64,000 nucleotides of DNA from Novosphingobium cyanobacteriorum (GCF_029436685.1 NZ_JAROCY010000002.1:186001-250000), one strand, 5' to 3'. Counted from the first letter of the stretch, positions 26,801 through 35,520 are shown. Numbers and translations are program-made. The notes: generated by a model from the letters alone, not told the origin.

Positions 26801-27555
26801 CAGGCGTCCTTCGGGGCTTCGATCAGGGGCGGCTCGTCAAGCCCGTTGCCATAGCGATAGTCAAGGTAGCGCCCGCGCACGGCCAGCGCATCAAGGTCGC
26901 CCGCGGCCAGCTGGCGGGTGATCGCGTCGATCTCGGCGCTGATCTTGCCAAGGCCGTCGGACAGCTGCTCGTCGGCATTGCGCCCGCCGCGCTCCTCGCG
27001 CCGCAGGTGCGGGGGAATCTTGCGCCAGCTCTCGACCATGCCGGGCAGGTGCTCGCCCACCAGCTTGCGCACTTCGGCCACGGCGGGCTCGCTCTGGTCG
27101 ATCCCTTCCAGCTGCTGCCCCAGCCCATCAAGCTGCACGCCGATCTGGTCCACCAGCCGCACCGCCGGCGCGGGCAGCGCAGGGCGCTGCGCCTCAAGCC
27201 ACAATTCGGTGCGGCCAACCATGGTGCGCACATCGCCACTGTTGAGCGAGGGCAGCGAGGGCACCTTCATCCGTGGGAACGTGGTGAAGAAGGCCAGCGC
27301 GGCCACCACCGCCAGCGCCATCACGAACAGGCCGGTGATGCCGATGCCGTTCAGGATCAGACCCGCCACCATCCCGCCCAGCAGGATCACCGCCACCGCC
27401 ATCGCCGCACGGGTCAGCTTGCCCAGGTAATGCCGCCGCTTCATCTCGGCAGAACGCTGCCCGATCGAACGCCGCCGCCCACCCGCGCGCTGCACCTGCA
27501 GCGATTGCCGGGCAGAGGCGAGAATCCGCTCGCTCTCGTGCGCTTCCCCGGCCAT
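26800..27555 (-). CDS. XpaC-like membrane protein
   Basis: This 251-residue protein has a basic N-terminus, two adjacent membrane helices (LTRAAMAVAVILLGGMVAGLILNGIGITGLFVMALAVVAALAFFTT), and a C-terminal helical cytoplasmic part. Sequence similarity is weak, but the position directly after a TelA gene matches the XpaC (5-bromo-4-chloroindolyl phosphate hydrolysis family) partner found beside TelA in other bacteria. ATG 27555 is chosen; the upstream extension to 27648 is translated from a palindromic repeat and is not credible. Function is unknown. Confidence 0.6.
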   Translation of the reverse strand: MAGEAHESERILASARQSLQVQRAGGRRRSIGQRSAEMKRRHYLGKLTRAAMAVAVILLGGMVAGLILNGIGITGLFVMALAVVAALAFFTTFPRMKVPSLPSLNSGDVRTMVGRTELWLEAQRPALPAPAVRLVDQIGVQLDGLGQQLEGIDQSEPAVAEVRKLVGEHLPGMVESWRKIPPHLRREERGGRNADEQLSDGLGKISAEIDAITRQLAAGDLDALAVRGRYLDYRYGNGLDEPPLIEAPKDA

Positions 27556-27590
27556 CCTATGCCTCTGCCGTTGTCTGTGCAGGCGGGAGT

Positions 27591-27682
27591 CGAACCCCCG
27601 CCCCCAACCCCTCCCCATCGGGGAGGGGAGCGAGATTTGCTTTGCCAAAGGCGAAGCTAGTCGCAGCGGGGTGGGGGCTCGA
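27591..27682. repeat. Palindromic interspersed repeat, copy 2
   Basis: This is a 92-base sibling of the element at 26405-26483. It shares CCCCCAACCCCTCCCC, a short hairpin loop, GGGGAGGGGAGCGAGATTTGC, a variable inner hairpin (CTTTGCCAAAGGCGAAG), and TAGTCGCAGCGGGGTGGGGG. Outer arms TCGA-N3-CCCCGCCCC and GGGGTGGGGGCTCGA pair as well. It sits in the telA/xpaC intergenic space. The variable inner loop with conserved flanks is what one expects of a mobile REP-like family. Confidence 0.85.
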
Positions 27683-27711
27683 CCTTTCGGGAATCACAAA
27701 CATCGTCCCGC

Positions 27712-28923
27712 TCAGCCCTCCAGGCTCAGCAGCGGCGAGGTCTCTGGTCCGGCCACCTTGCCCTGCGCCGCGCCTTCGGCCCGGGCGATATAGCCCTTGG
27801 ACTTCTCCACCTCGCCCGAAAGCGTGTCCACCGTCTGCTTCATCGCATCCAGCGCCTTCAGCTTGAAGGTGTCGATGGTGTCCATCGTGTCATAGATGTT
27901 CTGGAACGCGCGCTGCAGCGTTTCCAGCGGGATGGTGCTCGATGCCGCCATCTCGTGGATCTTGCCGGTGTTCTCGCGCAGCAGCTTTCCGGTGGAATCG
28001 ATGATGTTGGCGGTGGTGGTGTTCAGCTCGGTGATCTGCTGCAGCACCAGCCGCTGGTTGGTCATCGCCTGCGCCACGGTCACGGCGGTGCGCAGCGCCG
28101 CCACGGTGGTGGTGCTGGCGCGGTCCACGCCCTTCACCAGTTCGACGTTGTTCTTCTTGACGAGGTCCAGCGCGAGGTAGCCCTGCACCGACACCGCCAT
28201 CTGCGTCAGCAGGTCCTGCGTGCGCTGGCGGGTATAGAACAGCGCGGATTCGCGGATCGCCTTGGCCTTTGCCGGGTCGGTATGGTCAAGGTCCGCCGCC
28301 GCATCCTCAAGCCGCTGGTCCAGCACCTTGGAGATGTGGATCATCTGCTCCAGCTTGCCCATCGCCTCCCACAGCTTGCCGCGCTCAACATCGATCGCGG
28401 CGTTGTCCATCAGCAGCTCGTCCTTGCCCGAGGCGAGCCGGTCGAGGATCGCCTTGATATGGCCCTGCGCCGATGTGTAGCCGTCGAAATAGCGCTTCAC
28501 GCTGTTGCCGAAGGGGATGATGCCCAGGAACTTGCGCCCGCTTGAAAGCTTGCCCTGCCGGCCGGGATCAAGCTCTTCCACTGTGCGGCGCAGCTGGGCG
28601 AGGTCCGCGCCCACGCCGCTGTCCTTGTCCATCGCGCGGATCGGCCGGTCGAGAAAGCGGTTGGACATGCCCGCCGCCGACACGATCTCCTTGCGGCCCA
28701 TGTTGGTCAGCTGGTCCACCCGCTTGCCGAATTCCGGGCTCTGCGCGTCCTGCGCCACAAGATCGGCGACAAACGCGTCGACCTTCGCTTCCAGCTTGCC
28801 CTTGGTGCCATCGTCAACCGGCACCAGCCCGGCGGCCTGCGTCGGCGCCACCACCGGCACCGGATCGGGCGGGGTGAGGGTGATCGCGGGTGCGGCTTGG
28901 GTAACGGGTGCTTCGCTGGCCAT
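27712..28923 (-). CDS. TelA family toxic-anion resistance protein
   Basis: The protein has 403 residues and is mostly alpha-helical. It matches the TelA/KlaA family: FGNSVKRYFDGYTSAQGHIKAIL, LEQMIHISKVLDQRLEDA, DLLTQMAVSVQGYLALDLVKKNNVELVKGVDRASTTTVAALRTAVTVAQA. Members are linked to tellurite and envelope-stress tolerance, but the mechanism is unclear. ATG 28923 (MASEAPVTQ) is preferred over 28968. It leads the minus-strand group telA-xpaC-PHA-system gene and is divergent from the beta-lactamase gene. Confidence 0.85.
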   Translation of the reverse strand: MASEAPVTQAAPAITLTPPDPVPVVAPTQAAGLVPVDDGTKGKLEAKVDAFVADLVAQDAQSPEFGKRVDQLTNMGRKEIVSAAGMSNRFLDRPIRAMDKDSGVGADLAQLRRTVEELDPGRQGKLSSGRKFLGIIPFGNSVKRYFDGYTSAQGHIKAILDRLASGKDELLMDNAAIDVERGKLWEAMGKLEQMIHISKVLDQRLEDAAADLDHTDPAKAKAIRESALFYTRQRTQDLLTQMAVSVQGYLALDLVKKNNVELVKGVDRASTTTVAALRTAVTVAQAMTNQRLVLQQITELNTTTANIIDSTGKLLRENTGKIHEMAASSTIPLETLQRAFQNIYDTMDTIDTFKLKALDAMKQTVDTLSGEVEKSKGYIARAEGAAQGKVAGPETSPLLSLEG

Positions 28924-29089
28924 GTCGGTTCCTGCCTTGCGGGACTGACGGCGAAGATGGCGATGCACCTGCGCCGCTGCAAGCTGTATTGTCGACGCAA
29001 TACAGCCGTTGGTCGATCAGCGTGTGCCGCCGGTCGGTGCCCGCAAGTGAGGCTTTGACATCGCCCGTCCCCCCGATAGCGTGCCGTTG

Positions 29090-29995
29090 ATGGACCGCCG
29101 CCTGTTCCTCTCCGCCCTGGCGGCCACCGCCGCGACCACCGCCTTCGCGGCCTCGAAACCCCGCCGCTTTGCCGGCGAGATTGCGCTGCAGAAGCTTGAG
29201 GCCAAGGCCGGCGGGCGGCTGGGCGCGTGGGTGTTCGAGCCGGCTTCCGGGCGCGGTTATGGCTGGCGCGGTGGTGAACGCTTCGCCCACTGTTCCACCT
29301 TCAAACTGAGCCTCGCCGCCTTCGTCCTGCGCGAGGTTGACGCCGGTCGGCTGAATCCGGCCGAGGTGCTGCCCTATTCCGTGCTGGACCTGCTGCCCAA
29401 TTCCCCGGTGGCAGAGGCGCACGCGGGGAAGGCGGACCTGACCGTGCTGGGCATGGCCGAAGGCGCGCAGGCGACCAGCGACAACCTCTGCGCCAACCTG
29501 CTAATGCGGCGGCTGGGCGGGCCGGCCGCGCTTACGCAGTTCTGGCGCGATCTGGGCGACGTCACCAGCCGGCTGGACCGCTATGAGACCGCGCTCAACC
29601 GGGTAGGGCCGGGCGAGCAGCAGGACACCACCACGCCCGAGGCGATGGCCCGCTGCACCGCGGCCTTCGTGCTCGGCCCGGTGCTCTCGCCCTCGGCGCG
29701 CGCAACCCTGCTCGGCTGGACCCGCGCGACGGCCACGGGGCTGAAGCGCATCCGCGCGGGCCTGCCGATGGGCTGGCAGGCGGGGGACAAGACCGGCACC
29801 GCCCTGTTCGACGATCTGCCGGCCAAGGTGAACGACGTGGCAGTGGCCTTTCCACCTGGCGGCAACCCGCTGGTGATCACCGCCTATTACGAAACGCCGG
29901 GCGCAGTTGCGACCATACGCGCCCAGGATGAGGCCGTTCTGGCGCAAGTCGGCCGCATCGCCGCCGATCCGAAGTCATGGAAGCTGCGGCGGTGA
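29090..29995 (+). CDS. Class A beta-lactamase with Tat-like signal
   Basis: This 301-residue serine hydrolase has all class A motifs: STFK (Ser69, Lys72), SDN (130-132), ExxLN (Glu166-Asn170) and KTG (234-236). It would be exported and open beta-lactam rings. The N-terminus MDRRLFLSALAATAATTAFA has the twin-arginine RRxFL pattern, suggesting folded export by Tat. ATG 29090 is chosen over GTG 29081; neither has a clear ribosome site. No regulator of the AmpR type is adjacent. Its TGA overlaps the next gene's ATG. Spectrum cannot be inferred; the disulfide pair of class A carbapenemases is not seen (Cys68 without a partner near 237-239). Confidence 0.88.
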   Translation: MDRRLFLSALAATAATTAFAASKPRRFAGEIALQKLEAKAGGRLGAWVFEPASGRGYGWRGGERFAHCSTFKLSLAAFVLREVDAGRLNPAEVLPYSVLDLLPNSPVAEAHAGKADLTVLGMAEGAQATSDNLCANLLMRRLGGPAALTQFWRDLGDVTSRLDRYETALNRVGPGEQQDTTTPEAMARCTAAFVLGPVLSPSARATLLGWTRATATGLKRIRAGLPMGWQAGDKTGTALFDDLPAKVNDVAVAFPPGGNPLVITAYYETPGAVATIRAQDEAVLAQVGRIAADPKSWKLRR

Positions 29996-30705
29996 TGCGC
30001 TGCGCGGTATTCGGGGCATCGGGCGGGATCGGCGCGGCGCTGGTGCAGGCGCTGGCCGCGCGGGGCGACGTGGCGGAAGTCCACGCCGGATCGCGATCGG
30101 GCACCGCGCCCGTCCATGTCAAGGTGCGCCCCTTCGCCTTCGACCTTGCCGACGAGGCCTCCATCGCAGCCGCCTGTGCTGCCATCGGCGCACCGCTGGA
30201 CATGGTGCTGGTCGCCACCGGGCGTCTGACCCGCGCCGATGGCACCGGCCCGGAAAAATCGTATCGCGCGGTGACGGCAGAGGGGCTGGCCGAACTCTTC
30301 GCGATCAACGCCATCGGCCCCGCGCTGATCGCCAAGCATGCCCTGCCGCTGCTGCCGCGTGATCGGCGCGCGGTGTTCGCGGCGCTCTCCGCCCGCGTCG
30401 GCTCGATTTCCGACAACCGCCTCGGCGGCTGGCACGCCTACCGCGCCGCCAAGGCCGCGCTCAACATGCTGGTGCGCAACCTGGCGATCGAACTGTCGCG
30501 CAGCCACCCACAGGCGATAGCCGTGGCGCTGCACCCCGGCACGGTCGACACCGGCCTGTCCGCCCCGTTCCAGCGCGGCGTGGCGGAGGGCAAGCTGTTC
30601 ACGCCGGACTATGCGGCAGGGCGGCTGCTGGCGGTGCTGGACGGGCTTTTCCCCGCGCAGAGCGGCAGGCTCTACGCGTGGGACGGAGCGGAAATTTCCT
30701 TCTGA
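29995..30705 (+). CDS. Short-chain dehydrogenase/reductase
   Basis: This is a 236-residue SDR. The NAD(P) loop is GASGGIG near the N-terminus (MRCAVFGASGGIGAALV). The catalytic part reads FAALSARVGSISDNRLGGWHAYRAAKAALN with Ser and YxxxK, and ALHPGTVDTGLS follows. These are features of the CsgA/C-factor-like SDR subgroup. Start is placed at the ATG in TGATG, touching the beta-lactamase stop; an in-frame ATG at 29977 is possible. Substrate is unknown. Confidence 0.82.
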   Translation: MRCAVFGASGGIGAALVQALAARGDVAEVHAGSRSGTAPVHVKVRPFAFDLADEASIAAACAAIGAPLDMVLVATGRLTRADGTGPEKSYRAVTAEGLAELFAINAIGPALIAKHALPLLPRDRRAVFAALSARVGSISDNRLGGWHAYRAAKAALNMLVRNLAIELSRSHPQAIAVALHPGTVDTGLSAPFQRGVAEGKLFTPDYAAGRLLAVLDGLFPAQSGRLYAWDGAEISF

Positions 30706-30711
30706 CCCGGT

Positions 30712-32469
30712 TTACGCCGCCAGCGCGTAAGGCTCGATCTCGCCCGCGAGGTACAGCTTCTTCGCCTTGGCGCGGCTCAGCTTGCCGCTGCTGGTGCGGG
30801 GCAGGGTGCGCGGGGGCACGAGTTCGACCACGCAGTTCATGCCGGTGATCGAGCGCACCTTGTCGCGGATCTGGTCGCGCAGCTTCACGCGCTCTTCGGG
30901 GTCTGACACGCGGCAGTGGACGAGCACGGCGGGGGTTTCCTCGCCGGTTTCGGTCTCTACCGAGAAGGCGGCGATATCACCCTGGTGGAAGCCGGGCAGC
31001 TGCTCCACCGCCCATTCGATATCCTGCGGCCAGTGGTTCTTGCCGTTGATGATGATCATGTCCTTGGCGCGGCCGACGATGAACAGGTAGCCCTGTTCGT
31101 TGACGTAGCCCATGTCGCCGGTGTCCAGCCAGCCATCGACCATGCAGGCTGCGGTCGATTCCGGATCGCGGAAGTAGGAGTGCATGACCGAGGAGCCGCG
31201 GCACCACACCTTGCCGATGTGGTGGTGGGCCAGTTCCTCGCCATTTTCGCCGCGCACGGCCACTTCCATGCCGCGGATCGGCACGCCGCAGTTGACGATG
31301 GCGCGATAGCGCGCGGGGCGCGAAAGGTCGCGGGGACTGCCGGAAAGGCGCTCTTCCTCCACCAGCTCCACGCGGATGCCCTCGCCCGGCGGCATCACGG
31401 TGACGGCCAGCGTCGCCTCGGCCAGGCCATAGCTCGGCAGGAAGGCGCTGGCCTTGAACCCGGCGTCGGCGAATGCGTTGACGAAGCCCTGCATCACATC
31501 GGGCCGGATCATGTCCGCGCCGTTGCCGGCGATGCGCCAGCGTGACAGGTCAAAGCGTTCGGCCACGTTGGTCTGGCTGGAAATGCGGCGGGCGCAGATG
31601 TCATAGCCGAAGGTGGGCGAATAGGAGAGCGAGGCGCCCTTGTTGCGGCTGATCAGATCGAGCCAGGCGAGCGGGCGGCGGGCGAAATCCTCGGTCCGCA
31701 GGTAATCCACCGACATCTGGTTGGCGATGGGCGAGAGGAAGCAGCCGACCAGCCCCATGTCGTGATACCACGGCAGCCAGCTGACGCAGCGATCGCCATC
31801 GACGAAGCCCATGCCGTGCGCGTGGCCGGCCAGGTTGGCCATCAGCGCGCGGTGCGTCACCGCCACGCCATGGGGGAAGCGGGTGGAGCCGCTGGAATAC
31901 TGCAGGTAGCTGATCGCCTCGGGATCGGGCGCGGGCAGCGGCGCGTCCGAAGGCGCGACTTCGGCAAACTGGTCCCAGGTCAGGCCCTTGCAGCCCTGCC
32001 GCGCAGCCGCTTCGCCACACATCTCGGCCAGTTCCACCGGATAGGCGAGCATCACCGGGTCCGAGCTGGAGAGCTGCACCGCCAGCTGGTCGATATAGTT
32101 TTCCTTGCCGCCGAAGCTGGTCGGCAGCGGCAGCGGCACCGGCCAGGTACCGGCATACATCGCGCCGCAGAACAGCGCGGCGAAATCGGGGCCGGTCTCG
32201 GCGATCAGGGCCACACGGTCGCCCGGCTTCACGCCATGCGCGGCCAGGCGGCGCGCGGCGGCCAGCGCATCCACGCGCAGTTCGGCAAAGGGATAGACGC
32301 GGGTCAGTTGTCCGCGCGGATCGTGAAAGTTGAAGCCGCGCTCGCCCTGCGCGGCATAGTCCAGCGCATCGCAGAACGTGGCGAAATCCGAGAAACGGCG
32401 CGGCTGGGCGTCGTCGTTTGGCGTGGGCACAAGCACCGCCTTCTCCCGAACGGCATCCGAAATAGTCAT
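30712..32469 (-). CDS. Fatty acyl-AMP ligase
   Basis: The 585-residue enzyme belongs to the ANL superfamily, fatty acyl-AMP ligase branch. It activates fatty acids as acyl-adenylates and usually passes them to an acyl carrier protein. Seen are SYLQYSSGSTRFPHGVAVTH (P-loop), SWLPWYHDMGLVG, SYGLAEATLAVTV, and DTGDMGYVNEQGYLFIVGRAKDMIIINGKNHWPQDIEWAVEQ. The WLPWYHDMGL and NGKNHWPQDIE forms are typical of FAALs. The start at ATG 32469 trims 26 unlikely residues. No acyl carrier protein or PKS gene is next to it, so the recipient is unknown. Confidence 0.88.
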   Translation of the reverse strand: MTISDAVREKAVLVPTPNDDAQPRRFSDFATFCDALDYAAQGERGFNFHDPRGQLTRVYPFAELRVDALAAARRLAAHGVKPGDRVALIAETGPDFAALFCGAMYAGTWPVPLPLPTSFGGKENYIDQLAVQLSSSDPVMLAYPVELAEMCGEAAARQGCKGLTWDQFAEVAPSDAPLPAPDPEAISYLQYSSGSTRFPHGVAVTHRALMANLAGHAHGMGFVDGDRCVSWLPWYHDMGLVGCFLSPIANQMSVDYLRTEDFARRPLAWLDLISRNKGASLSYSPTFGYDICARRISSQTNVAERFDLSRWRIAGNGADMIRPDVMQGFVNAFADAGFKASAFLPSYGLAEATLAVTVMPPGEGIRVELVEEERLSGSPRDLSRPARYRAIVNCGVPIRGMEVAVRGENGEELAHHHIGKVWCRGSSVMHSYFRDPESTAACMVDGWLDTGDMGYVNEQGYLFIVGRAKDMIIINGKNHWPQDIEWAVEQLPGFHQGDIAAFSVETETGEETPAVLVHCRVSDPEERVKLRDQIRDKVRSITGMNCVVELVPPRTLPRTSSGKLSRAKAKKLYLAGEIEPYALAA

Positions 32470-32628
32470 GCGAAACCCCGAATTGCTTTTCTTTTCAAAC
32501 GCGAACCGTCGCAGTTCCCTTTCGCGGCGCGCGGTTGAACGGCTCATGACTCATTTTTCAATGCCCGCAAGGGGGCACGAAATGCGGACGTTCTCATTTA
32601 GCGGCGACTGTGGCACGAATGTGGCGGC

Positions 32629-33210
32629 ATGGATGATGTGTCCACAGATCGGCGCGCGCGCCGGGTTCCCAAACCGCTCGACGCCGCCCGGCTGGAAGAG
32701 ATGGCGCTCGCCTATGTCGCCCGCTTCGCCACCAGCGCGGGCAAGCTTTCCGCCTATCTGAAGCGCAAGCTGCGCGAGCGGGGGTGGGAAGGGGATGCGC
32801 CGCATGATGTGCCGGCGCTGGTCGCCCGCTTCGTGGCCCGCGGCTATGTCGACGATGCAGGCTACGCGAAGGCGAAGGCGCAGGGGCTGCTGCGGCGCGG
32901 CTATGGCGCGCGGCGCATAGACCAGGCGCTGGGCGCAGCAGGCATTGCCGAGAACGTGCGCGAAGAGGCGCGGGGCACGCGGCGCGATGCCCGCGCCGCC
33001 GCGCTGGCCTTTGCGCGCAAGCGGCGGCTGGGCCCGTTCGGCCATGGTTCACACGAACATGGCGAGAGCGTCCGTCTCGATCCTGTCACACGCGAAAAGC
33101 AGGTGGCGGCAATGCTGCGCGCCGGGCATCCCCTTGCCAGCGCGCGCGCACTGGTGAATGCGGGCAGCATCACGCAAGCGGAAGAATGGGCCGATGAAGA
33201 TGTGGACTAG
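32629..33210 (+). CDS. recX: RecX family regulatory protein
   Basis: This 193-residue protein is all-helical with RecX three-helix repeats (FATSAGKLSAYLKRKLRERGW; LVARFVARGYVDDAGYAKAKAQGLLRRGYGARRIDQALGAAGI). RecX binds RecA filaments and modulates recombination. recA is not adjacent. The C-terminal third is less conserved. The gene overlaps the DUF192 gene by 17 bases. Confidence 0.82.
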   Translation: MDDVSTDRRARRVPKPLDAARLEEMALAYVARFATSAGKLSAYLKRKLRERGWEGDAPHDVPALVARFVARGYVDDAGYAKAKAQGLLRRGYGARRIDQALGAAGIAENVREEARGTRRDARAAALAFARKRRLGPFGHGSHEHGESVRLDPVTREKQVAAMLRAGHPLASARALVNAGSITQAEEWADEDVD

Positions 33211-33703
33211 GATTGCCAGACGTTCGGGCGCCATCGCCTGCGCCATCGGCCTCGTCGCCTGCTCGCCGGTTGCCGCCGATGCGGGCACGAAGGCTCCGGC
33301 AAAGGCGGCCGCTGCTGCCGTCCATCCGGTTTCCGGCCTCAAGGTCATCCCGCTCAGTGTGGCCACGGCTTCGGGCGTGCATCGCTTCAAGGTGGAAGTA
33401 GCCGCCACGTTTGAAGAGCAGGAAAAAGGCCTGATGTTCCGCACCGCAATGGGCGCGGACGAAGGCATGATCTTCCCGATGGACCCGCCGCGCCGCACCG
33501 CCTTCTGGATGCGCAACACGGTGATCGGGCTGGACATCATCTTCATCGGCGCGGACCACCGCGTGCTCAACGTGGCCGCCAATGCCGTACCTTATGATGA
33601 AACGCCGCTCCCTTCGGCGGGCAATGCCGCGGGGGTGCTGGAACTGAACGCGGGCCGCGCGGCGCAGATCGGGCTGAAGCCGGGGGATAAGGTGGAGTGG
33701 TGA
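33194..33703 (+). CDS. DUF192 lipoprotein
   Basis: The 169-residue protein has an N-terminal signal ending in a lipobox-like LVAC (RSGAIACAIGLVAC), so it is probably a lipoprotein. The DUF192 core follows: EVAATFEEQEKGLMFRTAMGADEGMIFPMDPPRRTAFWMRNTVIGLDIIFIGAD. The family is widespread and of unknown function. ATG 33194 lies inside the end of recX; ATG 33200 is an alternative. Confidence 0.85.
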   Translation: MKMWTRIARRSGAIACAIGLVACSPVAADAGTKAPAKAAAAAVHPVSGLKVIPLSVATASGVHRFKVEVAATFEEQEKGLMFRTAMGADEGMIFPMDPPRRTAFWMRNTVIGLDIIFIGADHRVLNVAANAVPYDETPLPSAGNAAGVLELNAGRAAQIGLKPGDKVEW

Positions 33704-33755
33704 CCCAACAACAATTCTTGCCGACTCCCCCCTTCAGCGGCTAAGCGCCCGAACC

Positions 33756-34169
33756 ATGAGCATCCTCGGCAAGATCTTCACCTGGTGGGACGGCGCCACC
33801 TTCGGCACCATGCTCGACAGCGCGCGCAATGGCGTGCAGGTCGGCACCGATGCGCAGGGCAACACATACTACCGCGCGAAGAAACCCTATCCCAAGGGCC
33901 ATCCCTTTGCCGGGCGCGAACGCCGCTGGGTGATCTACAACGGCGCCAACGATGCCAGCCGCGTGCCGGCCGAATGGCACGGCTGGCTGCATGGCAATTT
34001 TGATGGCACGCCGGAAAGCAACCTGCCGCCGCCGCGCATCTGGGAAGTGGACTACACCCCCAACGCCACCGGCACCTCGGCCGCCTATCGTCCGCAGGGC
34101 GCGCTGGAGCGCGGGGGCAAGCGCGCCGCCGCCACCGGCGACTACGAAGCCTGGTCGCCCGAGGCCTGA
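33756..34169 (+). CDS. NDUFA12-type NADH:ubiquinone oxidoreductase subunit
   Basis: The 137-residue protein matches the complex I accessory subunit NDUFA12 (B17.2): IFTWWDGATFGTMLDSARNGVQVGTDAQGNTYY, RRWVIYNGANDASRVPAEWHGWLHG. Among bacteria this subunit is characteristic of alphaproteobacteria, where it is coded away from the nuo operon. Its TGA overlaps the ATG of the DUF2155 gene, a pairing commonly seen in this class. It supports the taxonomic reading of the window. Confidence 0.92.
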   Translation: MSILGKIFTWWDGATFGTMLDSARNGVQVGTDAQGNTYYRAKKPYPKGHPFAGRERRWVIYNGANDASRVPAEWHGWLHGNFDGTPESNLPPPRIWEVDYTPNATGTSAAYRPQGALERGGKRAAATGDYEAWSPEA

Positions 34170-34795
34170 TGCCCCGCACCGCATCGCGGGCGCTGCTGCT
34201 GCTGGCCGCCACCGCGGCGCTGGCGGGATGCAAGCGCGATGCCGAAGCGCCTCCGCCGCCTGAAGCGACGGCCAGCGACGGCCCCGTCGCCATGGCCAGC
34301 GGCGTGATCGAAAGCGATTACGGCACCCCGGTGAAAGACCGCGTCGCCACACTGGGCTTCCTCAACAAGCGCAACAACATCACGCAGGACATCGTGCTGA
34401 AGACCGGCGAATCGCGCCGGATCGGCAACGCCATCGTGAAGCTGGCCACGTGCGAAAAGACCGCGCCGTGGGAAGATCCGCCCGAAACCGGCGCCTTCGT
34501 GCAGCTGTTCGTGGAAGAACGCGCCTCCACTCAGGAAAAGCTGGCCTGGCACAAGGTGTTCTCGGGCTGGCTGTTCCGCAATTCGCCGTCGCTCAACGTG
34601 GTGCAGCACCCGGTCTATGACGTGTGGGTCAAAGACTGCGCGATGAAGTTCCCGGGCGAGGAAGACAGCCCGGCTTCCTCCGCATCGGCCAGCAGCGCGG
34701 CAAAGCCGGCGGGCAAGCCGTCGCCTGCCCCGGCCCCGGCAGCCGCGGCCCCTGCGGAAGAACCGGCCCCGGCCGGAGAATCCCCGCCCCAGTAG
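34169..34795 (+). CDS. DUF2155 lipoprotein
   Basis: This 208-residue protein has a lipobox (LAATAALAGC) and a DUF2155 core: VATLGFLNKRNNITQDIVLKTGESRRIGNAIVKLATCE...AFVQLFVEE...VFSGWLFRNSPSLNVVQHPVYDVWVKDC. The last ~45 residues are Ala/Pro/Ser-rich low complexity. That tail is coded opposite the 3' end of aat, giving a 181-base convergent overlap. The function is unknown; its position between the NDUFA12 gene and aat is a conserved alphaproteobacterial arrangement. Confidence 0.87.
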   Translation: MPRTASRALLLLAATAALAGCKRDAEAPPPPEATASDGPVAMASGVIESDYGTPVKDRVATLGFLNKRNNITQDIVLKTGESRRIGNAIVKLATCEKTAPWEDPPETGAFVQLFVEERASTQEKLAWHKVFSGWLFRNSPSLNVVQHPVYDVWVKDCAMKFPGEEDSPASSASASSAAKPAGKPSPAPAPAAAAPAEEPAPAGESPPQ

Positions 34796-35409
34796 GGCCG
34801 CCGCGAATCGGTCGCGCGGTCCAGCAGCCGCAGGTATTGCGCCTGCGGGATTTCCACCGCGCCCATCGAGGCGAGGTGCGGTGTGGTGAACTGGCAATCC
34901 AGCAGCTCCGCCCCGCCACGGCGCATCGCCGCCACCAGCCAGGCCAGCGCCACCTTGGACGCGTCGTTTTCCCGGCTGAACATCGATTCGCCGCAGAACA
35001 CCCGGTCGAACCCCACGCCATAGAGCCCGCCGACCAGCCGCAGGCGACCGTTCTCGTCACTGGCCCACGTCTCGATCGAATGGGCGTGCCCATCGCGATG
35101 CAGCGCCCGATAGGATTCGCGGATTCGCGCGCTGATCCAGCTTTCCTCGGCCCCCGGACGCGGCGCGGCGCACGAATCGATCACCGCATCGAAGGCGGTA
35201 TTGCACGTCACGTGGAAGCGCCCCCGGCGCAGCGTGCGCGCCAGCGATTTGGAAAGGTGGAAGCCGTCCAGCGGCAGGATCGCGCGCATCCGCGGCTCCA
35301 CCCAATACACTTCCGGGTCGTCACGGCTGTCCGCCATGGGAAAAATCCCGGCGCGATAGGCCCGCAAAAGCAGGTCTGGCGGGATGGTCTGGGGGTCTTC
35401 GCGGGCCAT
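34615..35409 (-). CDS. aat: Leucyl/phenylalanyl-tRNA-protein transferase
   Basis: Aat attaches Leu or Phe to proteins with N-terminal Arg/Lys, marking them for ClpSAP degradation. Hallmarks are LLLRAYRAGIFPMAD, VYWVEPRMRAILPLD, HVTCNTAFDAVI, ESYRALHRDGHAHSIE, GLYGVGFDRVFCGESMFSRENDASKVAL and LLDCQFTTPHLASMGAVEI. ATG 35409 gives 264 residues. After the normal family end (LLDRATDSRR) there is an extra ~50-residue Gly/Ala-rich tail, translated antisense to the DUF2155 tail. The tail may be dispensable. Confidence 0.93.
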   Translation of the reverse strand: MAREDPQTIPPDLLLRAYRAGIFPMADSRDDPEVYWVEPRMRAILPLDGFHLSKSLARTLRRGRFHVTCNTAFDAVIDSCAAPRPGAEESWISARIRESYRALHRDGHAHSIETWASDENGRLRLVGGLYGVGFDRVFCGESMFSRENDASKVALAWLVAAMRRGGAELLDCQFTTPHLASMGAVEIPQAQYLRLLDRATDSRRPYWGGDSPAGAGSSAGAAAAGAGAGDGLPAGFAALLADAEEAGLSSSPGNFIAQSLTHTS

Positions 35410-35520
35410 GATTTGCAAAATGCAGTTTCGGTCGGTTGCATCCTCCGCGTCAACCCACTAAGGGCCCTTCCTCTGGCAGCGATGCCGGCTGCGGTCCAAG
35501 GCGGTAACGCCGGCTGCTGC

